Shown: in pieces, positions 55,001 through 61,251 of the stretch
Numbering within the stretch: the first letter of the stretch is position 1
Layout: each line of letters starts with the position of its first letter
Source of the DNA: Asterias amurensis
Lineage: Eukaryota > Echinodermata > Asteroidea > Forcipulatida > Asteriidae
DNA: 64,000 nucleotides
Direction: 5' to 3'
Assembly (NCBI RefSeq): GCF_032118995.1
Contig: NC_092666.1
Coordinates: 3,360,001 to 3,424,000, forward strand
Notes under the pieces: generated by a model
Databases searched by the model: none
Seen by the model: the letters and a program-made list of their open reading frames with translations, nothing else
What the model was told of the DNA's origin: nothing
Made by a program: the position numbers and the translations under genes

Positions 55001-58000
55001 AGTTGCAAAAGAAAAAACCCTCTTGTTGCACAAAGTGTGTGCTCTCAGATAGCTAAAAAAGCTTCTAAATTAATTGCGAAAATAGCTCTTTCTCAAAACC
55101 TACGTTACTTCAGAGAGAGCTGTTTAAACTATCAACAGCTCTCCGTCGCTTGCTAACAAGTGAGTTGTTATGCTATTTATCATTAACGTATCATTTACCA
55201 AACGTGTTCAGTGCCTTTAAACCATAAAAAGACGAACATTCAAGAACAACTTTATTGGGTCATGAGCTGATGAGATTGGAAACTTGTCCCGTAAATATGC
55301 CATTGTGAGGGCAGCTATAGACGATAAGACCTGTGATATCACATGTTTATAAAAGAGCCAGCAAGCCTGGACTTCCTGCAGGCACGCACTTCAAATGTAC
55401 ACAATCCAATGGGAGTATAACGTAAAATTCTATATTTTATGGAGATTGCACTGTCTAATTCTTGTCAACCTTTGGTATGATGAAGGGCGCAAATCTCAAA
55501 ACTTGTCCAGCTTTTACTTTCATAACTCTTGGATTTATGTGAAATTATGACAACTTCCCCAAATTGACCAATGCAGTATCTTGCCTGCCAGACTAGTTAA
55601 AGAATGTACAAGGTCACACTTATTGTAAATAAAGTTCAAAATACATGCAGTGTAGCAGTATTTTGTTAAAGGAGGACGGGAACGCGGGCCGGACAGGGGC
55701 TTTTTATTGTTTCGTGGAGGCACCCGCCGGGTACCTGTGGCATCCGATCACGTGTGTTCCTACGCTGCCACGGGCCTACACTGTATTGTAGCGGCGGTGC
55801 CGATCGACCGGTGGGGGGCGCCAGCACGACTCCCCTTCGGAGCAACGCTTGTGGCCCAGACCAGCCGATCGTGTCTGCTCGCTGGAGAGGGCGCTCTCTG
55901 GCTTAGGTTTCTGCTTCGTGTAATTTTATGACTTGTTGTGTGTGAATAAACCTCCAAAGAAACGGACAGAAAAGGCAGTTAATTGTACCTTCAATTGTGT
56001 CATTCAACTGTGTACAACGCAACCCACGGTCGACGCTACAGTATACTATTAATAAGTTCCTTTTGGATACGAGCGAGTCAAACTTCCTATGTGAAATTCC
56101 GGTTTAAAAATGACTAGTTTGTAAACTCAATAAAAAGTATTGAATTAATTTTGTGTTAAAAAAAGCGGGACTTACCCATAGATCCACAAGCGTAAAGATT
56201 GAAGATTTCCCCATCACTTAAGATGCCATCTACTGCTAGCAGATTACTGAATCCGAAGGAGCATCCTGTATAATATGTATAATAATTATTTTGACCGAGC
56301 GTAACGTTAATAGTGTTATTATGGTGTGGAACACTGACATAAACTCTACCGAGATGTTCTTCCTGCACCCTTACTCCATCGATGAAGGCGTCGGCAACTA
56401 CACCCTCCTCAGAGACCTCAAAAGTGCAAGTGATGTGAAACCAACGACGGAAGTACACGAGCCCTTCTCGCTTTATACTAATTGAAACAAATGTGTTGTT
56501 ATAGAAAGCTGAGCACACCAAATTATCCTTATAGATCCACAGCAAGAAACCTGACATGTGTTCGTTGTTGTTCCCTGCGTTGACGAGCACGCTCCTGCGA
56601 AAATAAAGAGGGTATAAACTGAGCCACACTGACCAAGTGAAGCCACCTGCCTTGCAGACTTCGAGATCCGATACGCACGTGCCTGTGTAATTACCAAGAT
56701 CGATTGCGCAATGGCTATTGAGGAAGATTGAACAGGCGTCATCTACATTGTCCGGAGCGATTGACATGAACCTGCACTCCTCCGGGGCGGTTGACATGAA
56801 GCTGCACTCTTCACAGTTTCGCAGAAATTTCCCGTCAGTAAGTACACCATCAGGACAGTTGTAGTAGCTGTTACCTGCTCCAGACCAACCGAGAGACCAG
56901 TAATAAAAATCACCTGCGACAAAGCAAAACGAATGAACAATTAAAATAATGGTGCTTGAGCTCTCAATTGAATTAATTTCAACTTGAACTAATTTCAACT
57001 CAACTCGATTCGATTCGATTCGATTCTATTCGATTCGATTCGATTCGACTCGACTCGACTCGACTCGACTCGACTCGACTCGACTCTACTCGACTCGACT
57101 TGACTCGATAAATATTTATTTTGGTTTTGCCCTCACAATATGATCTACAATCTTCAATCTTCAATTATTTAGCTTTATATATTTATACTTGGATGGTGCA
57201 GATGAAGATGATAAAATACATCAATAAGCAACTATATAGTTTTTCTTTTATTTGTATGCGTTTTAAAGGCAGTGGACACTATTGGTAATTACTCAAAGTA
57301 ATTATTGGCATAAAACCTTACTTGGTAACAAGTAATGGGGAGAGGTTGATGGTATAAAACATTGTGAGAAACAGCTCCCTCTGAAGTGACCTAGTTTTGG
57401 AGAAAGAAGTAATTTTCCACGAATTTGATTTAAAGACCTCAAGTTTAGAACTTGAGGTCTCGAAATCAAGCATCTGAAAGCACACAAATTCGTGTGACAA
57501 GGGTATTTTTTCCTTTCATAGTTATCTCGCAACTCCGACAACCGATCGATCTCAAATTTTAACAGGTTTGTTATTTTATGCATATGTTGAGATACACCAA
57601 ATGAGAAGACTGGTCTTTGACAATTACCAATAGTGTACACTGTCTTTAAAGGAACACGTTGCTTTGGATCGGACGAGTTGGTCTATAAAAAGCATTTGTT
57701 ACCGTTTGTAATAAAATGCATATGGTTAGAAATATGTTTTAAAAGTAGAATACAATGATCCACATAGATTTGCCTCGAAATTGCGTGGTTTTCCTTTTAC
57801 TTTGCGAACTAACACGGTCGGCATTTAATGGGAGTCAAAATTTTGACTCCCATAAAAAAATTAATGGCCGACCGTGTTAGTTAACGAGAAAAGGACAACC
57901 GTGCAAATATCGAGGCAAATTTGTGTGGATCATTGTATTCTACTACTCATAATGCACTTTATAACAAACGGTTACAAACGCTTTTCAAAAACCAACTCGA

Positions 58001-60858
58001 CCGATCCAAGGCAACGTGTTCCTTTAACTAGTTTTATTCACTTTTGCTTCATGACTTCTAAGACAAAACGCTTCAAAACATTGTTATACGTTTGAGTAGT
58101 CAGAGTAAGGTCGTTTATCCGCTGGATTTTTTTTTACAACATAGACCTGTCTGCTGTCTCAAGGGAATTCCTCATTGACACGTACACAAACTATAGCTTT
58201 AGTCTGCCGGTGTCAGATGCAATTGTGTCCGCCATGCAATACTGTCCGCTCCGGACACTTTTGCATGTGCACTCGTGTCCGGGGCTATGCAAAAACCGTC
58301 CGGCGGATATGTACATCACTGTACATGTATGTGCGCACGTATAAAGCGAGCGTGCATGCACTGAACCTACATGTACATGCAGCATGAACACATATAATAT
58401 TTTATGATTGCAGCGAATACCCAACGGCCGAACATTTCTCATGTCATTCATGACATGCACCATAGCTTGTAAAAAATGGCGAACGTGTTTCGTCGACCAA
58501 GGGGCGTTTAATTTACTGCAAGGACGGTTTTGCACGGGGCGGATACAAATGCATATGCAAATGTGTCCGGGCGGGCACAATTGCATTATGCAGCAGCGTC
58601 CGGGCGGACACGATTGCATATGCAAAACCGTCCGGCGGACATTTTTGCATATGCAATACTGTCCTCCGGATAGTATTGCATAGATGACATAGTTGCATGC
58701 GACACCGGCGTGTAGGAACTACTTTTTTGACACACCTGACCCCATCCCTGCAAATATAGTTGGAATGGTGACATACAATCGATAGACCCTCTGGAAGACT
58801 GTGGGAGTGCTACCAGTTAGCTAATCTCTCAGTACGTGACTATTGAGTTTAAATAAACATTGCCAATTGTCAAAATGGCAGGGTTTTATTATAACGTTCC
58901 AAATAAACTTTAACGCATCAGGTTAAAGCCATTATACACTTTCGGTAAACAGTATTGTCCAAGTCCCACACTTCGTGTATCACAACTTATATATAAAATA
59001 ACAATCCTGTGGAAATTTAGGCTCAATCGGACATCGGAGTCGGGAGAAAATAACGGGAAAACCCACTCCTGTTTTCGCGCGTTTCGCCGTGTCATGACAT
59101 GTGTTTATATAACAAATCCGTAATTCTCGTTAACGAGAATTTATATTGTTTTACCGTTTTCTCAAAAAGTAAAGCATTTCATGGACTAATATTTCAAGAG
59201 AAGTTTTTCACCATTACCTTCTGTAAACCCTGTAAATTATTTGTAAATCGGTGAACTTTTTTTTTTCTGTACCGAAAGGGTCCAATGGCTTTAAAGGAAG
59301 GTATAAGTTTGGTAATCACTATTAAAATATTAAAAATATTAACAAATTAGCTAATTAATATTAGCTTTCGATAGTGTGAAAGTTGGATTAACTTTCACTA
59401 TATTTGTGAAGACAAAATTTTAATACAAATTGATTGGTATACTTATTGGTAAGTTGTTGACCAGTTTTAGTCAAGAGATTTGGTAGGGAAAGTCAATTAA
59501 TTATTGTTTTGGTACCATAATTGGTGCATTCGATTAGCTTCCCTGGGTCTACCCCGCGGTGTTCACACGGGTGAGCCCCTGACAAGAGCTAAACGAACGA
59601 CCACTCACCACTCTCTTAGCGACGTCATTTACCTTGGCCAGCCCCCAAGTGACCCACTCCACAAGCAGGGCACGGGGGCTGACCCGGGTGAACCCCTGGA
59701 ATGACGTCAAAGCTATTCAAACACACCGGGGGGGTCGACCCAGGGAAGCTAAACGAATGCACCCAATGATTTGAAAGTGATGTGAACTTTGGGGGAAAAC
59801 GCTTTTATTTGTGTCCAAAACGTACTTAAACGTTCGATAGATTCATATTTTACGAAAACATGTAATTTGCAAAGTGGTTTATTGGCTAGTACAGTGGTTA
59901 AAGGCAGTGGACACTATTGGTAATTACTCAAAATCATTATTGGCATAAAACCTTTCTTGGTGACGAGTAATGGGGAGAGGTTGGTGGTATAAAACTTTGT
60001 GAGAAACGGCTCCCTCTGAAGTGCCACAGTTTTCGAGAAAGAAGTAATTTTCCACGAATTTGATATCGAGACCTCAGATTTAGAACTTGAGGTCTCGAAA
60101 TCAACCATCTAAACGCACACAAATTCGTGTGACAAGCGTTATATTTGTTTCCATTATTATCTCGCAACTTCGATGACCGATTGAGCTCAAATTTTCACAG
60201 GTTTGTTATTTTATGCATATGTTGAGATACACCAACTGTGAAGGCTAGTCTTTTACCAATTACCAATAGTGTCCACTGCCCTTAAGTTCGCTTTTTGGGA
60301 GTCTTTGACTTCCATAAATATAATTAGTGAAACATCATTTAAGTTCGCATAGAGTCTACTGTGTGGTTAAAAAATCTTTCCTATCACTAAACTTGTTAAC
60401 AATAATAATAATAGCCACCATTTATAAAGCGCAAAAAACAGCGGCTTCGAAGCGCTGTTAACAAACATTAACAATCGTAGGCAACAAAATAGGCAATCTA
60501 AAAAATAACCTAAAGTTACATTAAAAGTCAACAAACAATAAAAGAACATTGTTAATGTTCATGTAAGTCCAGTCTGTTTTGTTTGCCTGAGCATGCAATT
60601 CAAAAGCTTTGGCTTTTTTTTGGTATGCCCCGACTTCAAACTCCTCAATGCTGTCCATTGTTACTGTTATTTTGATTATCTGTTGGAATGGAAATAAATG
60701 TCTTGGAATGAAACTAAATTAAAATGAAGTGATAAATATTTACCTCTTTCCATTGCGGTACTTGGCTGAGCCTCTTTGAAAAGAGCCATTGTAAACAAAT
60801 TCGCAACAACAACAACAACCACTGCAAGGGCCACGCCATGAAACATACCTTCAGACAT
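39992..60858 (-). CDS. Adhesion G-protein-coupled receptor, 18 exons (ConA/LamG-Ig-GAIN-GPS-7TM)
   Basis: Exons (high to low): 60744-60858, 56176-56913, 54398-54706, 53205-53384, 52290-52406, 51201-51364, 50480-50529, 49917-50028, 48575-48678, 48108-48201, 47816-47966, 47135-47201, 45810-45876, 45021-45106, 43979-44099, 42090-42131, 40649-40727, 39992-40014. They total 2619 nt, exactly 873 codons, with every phase matching. Layout: hydrophobic leader (residues ~9-27), ConA/LamG-like domain (~39-284), Ig domain (285-387), acidic linker, short GAIN region (~448-585), GPS with HL|TSFAVLM (cut predicted between residues 584 and 585, leaving a canonical tethered agonist), seven membrane segments and a ~35-residue tail. 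It should be a plasma-membrane receptor that self-cleaves and signals when its ectodomain is moved or shed. The domain pairing matches no vertebrate member I know. The ends (first and last exons) are the least certain. Confidence 0.85.
40330..40590 (+). mobile_element. LINE 3' UTR tail
   Basis: Ends TTAAGCGCCCTTGAGCATG, TTTGGGCGCTACATCAG and an ATT-rich tail, typical of CR1/L2-type 3' termini. It lies in the intron between GPCR exons 17 and 18. Confidence 0.6.
40649..40727 (-). CDS. aGPCR exon 17, cytoplasmic tail
   Basis: VRQKFNQKSSKVQNLSITQD then STKATV. Phase 0 in, 1 out, polar and Ser/Thr-rich as expected for a tail. Confidence 0.65.
41124..41484. mobile_element. MITE, GCAGTGGACAC family
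   Basis: Complete copy in a GPCR intron. Confidence 0.85.
42090..42131 (-). CDS. aGPCR exon 16, end of TM7
   Basis: 42 nt, phase 0-0: GLFVFLSQCVFDKE, continuing NSLQ of exon 15. LQGLFVFL is a hallmark of adhesion GPCR TM7. Confidence 0.85.
42308..42467. mobile_element. Palindromic MITE, GAGTTAGGAC-like
   Basis: GTCGAGTTCACAAAAACC to TTTTGTGAAATCGACAGC, with the CTGTAGCATGCAG core. Confidence 0.7.
42480..43322. repeat. 54 bp minisatellite, ~15 copies
   Basis: The unit contains AAGTCGTCTTACTGGAAACT, ATTATGTCGACTTGACTTG and ATCATGTATCTTGGC. The middle copies are nearly identical and the end copies are decayed or shortened. Because 54 is divisible by three, a long frame with an 18-residue period (GKSSYWKLLCRLDLIMYL) stays open across nine units. 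It lies in the intron between GPCR exons 15 and 16, opposite to the gene. Confidence 0.95.
43612..43640. repeat. Poly-A tract
   Basis: About 21 A after an AAAAAAGAA start. Confidence 0.9.
43680..43834. mobile_element. Palindromic MITE, ATAGACCTTxTCGCAAATAC family
   Basis: ATAGACCTTATCGCAAATAC on the left and GTATTTGCGAAAAGGTCTAT on the right, with internal GAGGTGCATTGTGG and CCACAATGCACCTAA. Confidence 0.85.
43979..44099 (-). CDS. aGPCR exon 15, TM6 and start of TM7
   Basis: 121 nt: AGLRLIIILEPLLGLPWIFG, FVFAGN, IFFTYFFVIFNSLQ. LLGLPWIFG is the signature TM6 motif of adhesion receptors. Confidence 0.92.
44285..44668. repeat. ~20/41 bp tandem repeat (CCTAAATGTAGCCCGGA)
   Basis: CTAAATGTAGCCC recurs about every 20 bases, alternately followed by GGAC/GTAC and CAAACATGTA, so the higher-order unit is about 41 bp with roughly nine units. 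It lies in the intron between GPCR exons 14 and 15. Confidence 0.9.
45021..45106 (-). CDS. aGPCR exon 14, end of TM5 and ICL3
   Basis: GNTLVLIRLLVVFMSLKTNQ, DKTERMKM and phase 2. A basic intracellular loop follows the membrane segment. Confidence 0.85.
45342..45508. mobile_element. Palindromic MITE, GAGTTAGGAC family
   Basis: GGATTTCACAAAGAGTTAGG to CTAACTCTTTGTGAAACCGA; the last 25 bases are duplicated. Confidence 0.85.
45810..45876 (-). CDS. aGPCR exon 13, ECL2 and start of TM5
   Basis: CWLSFEDGFIWSFLAPVLLI then IT. The CWLS cysteine pairs with the one at the top of TM3 in this receptor class. Confidence 0.9.
46217..46692. mobile_element. Nested pair of MITEs
   Basis: An outer ATAGACC-family palindrome (46217-46305 and 46651-46692, ending GAGAAAAGGTCTAT) is split by a GCAGTGGACAC-family copy at 46306-46650. 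Confidence 0.7.
46969..47122. mobile_element. Palindromic MITE, TATTGACTGGCA family
   Basis: TATTGACTGGCATAGTTCGG mirrored by TTGCCAGTCAATA, with inner CGTCTATTCCC and GGGAATAGACG and a GACCAGAAGAG hairpin. Confidence 0.8.
47135..47201 (-). CDS. aGPCR exon 12, TM4 second half
   Basis: 67 nt, phase 1 in, 2 out: CPLVIVGVSMVARLHDYIRH then T. Confidence 0.85.
47660..47765 (-). mobile_element. tRNA-derived SINE fragment
   Basis: On the minus strand GTGGGTTCGAGTCCCGGTCA, a B-box, then TGACACATATGCC, like the 28.4 kb SINE. Confidence 0.55.
47816..47966 (-). CDS. aGPCR exon 11, TM3 and start of TM4
   Basis: KGCTAVAILLHFFLLAAFTW, MALEGAFLYI, KASPTFRWKIRLPVWLLIGW. The TM3 Cys and HFFLxAxFxWMxxEG pattern are diagnostic of adhesion GPCRs. 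Confidence 0.94.
48108..48201 (-). CDS. aGPCR exon 10, TM2
   Basis: MNNMRFITHANLAFSLMTSH then IIFFFIDTEDK. Phase 2 in, 0 out; IxxNLAFSL is the TM2 pattern. Confidence 0.9.
48420..48535 (+). mobile_element. tRNA-derived SINE
   Basis: A-box TAGCTCAGTTGGTAGAGCG, B-box GGTTCGGATCCC, and a non-tRNA tail AGTCAATTTTTTCATTCAAC. The acceptor arms do not pair, so it is not a functional tRNA. Confidence 0.75.
48575..48678 (-). CDS. aGPCR exon 9, stalk end and TM1
   Basis: GGNSDDFLLDLLTKIGLSIS, IACLAITLLVYAFY and phase 2. LLTxIGLSIS is a typical TM1 start. Confidence 0.9.
48826..49335. repeat. ~85-90 bp tandem repeat
   Basis: About six imperfect units with CTTCACAGTCTGTAAGGATG, TAGGCATGGGTATCATC and GCCACCTACTCCAGGGGCTG. 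A lone related unit lies at about 47500-47580. Confidence 0.85.
49455..49612. mobile_element. Palindromic MITE, GTGCGTTTTGGCGACGCC family
   Basis: GTGCGTTTTGGCGACGCCAA on the left, GGGGTCGCCAGAACGCAC on the right, inner CGGTTGGTCTGAAC and its partial inverse. Confidence 0.7.
49917..50028 (-). CDS. aGPCR exon 8, GPS core and tethered agonist
   Basis: SWYTDGCRVN, then DVTCICDHLTSFAVLMQLQE. The second GPS cysteines (GCR, CIC) and the HL|T cleavage triad are all intact. Confidence 0.95.
50480..50529 (-). CDS. aGPCR exon 7, start of GPS
   Basis: VREREFHVCSYQSKDG and phase 2. Supplies the first GPS cysteine (the family usually has CxxW; here CSYQ). Confidence 0.8.
50564..50742. mobile_element. 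Palindromic MITE, CTCTTAATATTTATGCATGA family
   Basis: GCCTCTCTTAATATTTATGC mirrored by GCATAAATATTTAGAGAGGC, inner CCCAAAATGAGGCCATCG and CGATGGCCTCGGTTTGGG. Confidence 0.9.
51201..51364 (-). CDS. aGPCR exon 6, GAIN region
   Basis: VRFGSPILDIEVVTEDGEKL, TNFSSSPIKLAFPAPE: the GSPILDI...PIKLAF strand pattern found just before a GPS. Phase 1 in, 0 out. Confidence 0.8.
51438..51585. mobile_element. Palindromic MITE, GGCAGCAGAC family
   Basis: GACTTTCAAACGCTAGGTGG, CAGCAGACTTAC mirrored by GTAAGTCTGCAACCACC, and the centre GAGCATGCGCAC. Confidence 0.8.
52290..52406 (-). CDS. aGPCR exon 5, GAIN start
   Basis: 39 codons, phase 1-1: VIKVAKLTAAEGEYSKVGTE, LDGKAFSVQIPGFGSSNVS. FSVQIP resembles a GAIN strand. 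Confidence 0.65.
52410..53030. other. Intron sequence, no feature seen
   Basis: AT-rich GPCR intron. I recognise nothing here; a short reverse LINE tail (ATTTATAAAGCGCC) follows at about 53036-53105. Confidence 0.5.
53205..53384 (-). CDS. aGPCR exon 4, acidic linker
   Basis: 60 codons, phase 1-1, with EGHLDLGEEDDS and SVDDDNDIICGG. Low-complexity acidic, with no domain recognised. Confidence 0.6.
53445..53930. mobile_element. GCAGTGGACAC MITE split by GAGTTAGGAC MITE
   Basis: Outer ends TTAAAGACACTGG and a decayed right end; the inner element 53455-53600 runs GGATTTCACAAAGAGTTATG to CTAACTCTTTGTGAAATCGA. Confidence 0.8.
54398..54706 (-). CDS. aGPCR exon 3, Ig domain
   Basis: 103 codons, phase 1-1. 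Ig-like: IKLRCTASDVNGPSVTW, VLTSTLVISDFEG, GAVIVCAASNSS, with the two core cysteines and the tryptophan. Several NxS/T sites. Confidence 0.85.
54743..55220. mobile_element. GCAGTGGACAC-type MITE split by GGCAGCAGAC MITE
   Basis: Outer ends TTAAAGGCACTGAATC and TGTTCAGTGCCTTTAA; the inner palindrome 54850-54988 contains GTGGCAGCAGAC and GTCTGCTGCCACC. Confidence 0.8.
55668..56035 (+). mobile_element. Candidate solo LTR
   Basis: A GC-rich island in AT-rich DNA, starting TGTTAAAGGAGGACGGG, with AATAAA near 55945 and ending near GACGCTACA. The flanks give only a weak 4-5 base match, so the call is tentative. Confidence 0.3.
56176..56913 (-). CDS. aGPCR exon 2, ConA/LamG-like domain
   Basis: 246 codons in one phase 1-1 exon. 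A Cys-rich start (YYNCPDGV, NCEECSFM) holds an internal duplication EECSFMSTAP/EECRFMSIAP. The ConA-like sandwich follows: FTWSVWLSLYPLYF, SGFLLWIYKDNLVC, WFHITCTFEV, DAFIDGVRVQEEH, CSFGFSNLLAVDGILSDGEI, FNLYACGS. Confidence 0.85.
57001..57110. repeat. Pentanucleotide microsatellite (GATTC/GACTC)
   Basis: About 22 units; the first half is mostly CGATT and the second half CGACT, a clean switch of variant. Confidence 0.95.
57263..57650. mobile_element. MITE, GCAGTGGACAC family
   Basis: Complete copy that shares its last TTTAAAGG with the next element. Confidence 0.85.
57646..58027. mobile_element. Hairpin MITE, GGAACACGTTGCC family
   Basis: TTAAAGGAACACGTTGC to GCAACGTGTTCCTTTAA. Confidence 0.88.
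58206..58715. mobile_element. MITE with modular GTCCG/TGCATATGCA subterminal repeats
   Basis: Inverted ends GCCGGTGTC and GACACCGGC. Between them, palindromic GTCCGGGCGGAC-type blocks alternate with TTGCATATGCAA-type blocks, strongest on the right (58520-58680). No gene. Confidence 0.75.
58922..59296. mobile_element. MITE, ACCGAAAGxGT family
   Basis: Inverted copy of 35400-35767; ends GGTTAAAGCCATTATAC and GGTCCAATGGCTTTAAAG. Confidence 0.8.
59517..59768. mobile_element. Palindromic MITE, GATTAGCTTCCCTGGG family
   Basis: TTGGTGCATTCGATTAGC mirrored by GCTAAACGAATGCACCCAA. Its outer ends resemble those of the 19.4-22.3 kb element. Confidence 0.85.
59898..60286. mobile_element. MITE, GCAGTGGACAC family
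   Basis: Complete, well-preserved copy. Confidence 0.88.
60744..60858 (-). CDS. aGPCR exon 1, signal/anchor
   Basis: MSEGMFHGVALAVVVVVVAN then LFTMALFKEA. A 19-residue hydrophobic run follows the start; phase 1 out matches exon 2. Whether it is a cleaved signal or an anchor is open. Confidence 0.65.
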
Positions 60859-61251
60859 CGTTGAAATACTTTATCAAAAACCACCGACAGTCGAAGAAAA
60901 TAAAAAACCAAGGCTCCTCGACACTCTTATAAAAGGTGAACCCAGAATTTGAGTTTCTTACAATAAAACCAGTTACCGTACCCGTTGTCAACAATGCCAA
61001 CATCGAGACTGAGCTGGTGTCAGAAAGGAACTCCATAAAAGCACCTCGTTGAGCAGAGACTAATTAAAGCAATAAAATTTATGAGGTTATTTTCATCCTT
61101 GGTGTTCAGTGGAGCGGAAAGAAAAAGAATTTGTGTATTGTCTGCTCTCGTGTGCACTAGGGCAGAACAAACAATTTTCCTGAGCGACCTTTGTCAATAT
61201 TTAAAAAATAAAACGCAGAACATGGTGGCTCTTAATTGAAGCTTTTGGCGC

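Noticed and set aside
24049-60167. Many 60-110 residue frames (SRPQxLNLRSRNQI-type and similar) at 24.0, 30.2, 33.5, 34.4, 35.8, 57.3 and 59.9 kb
   Set aside because: All lie inside MITE copies and reproduce the same repeat sequence.
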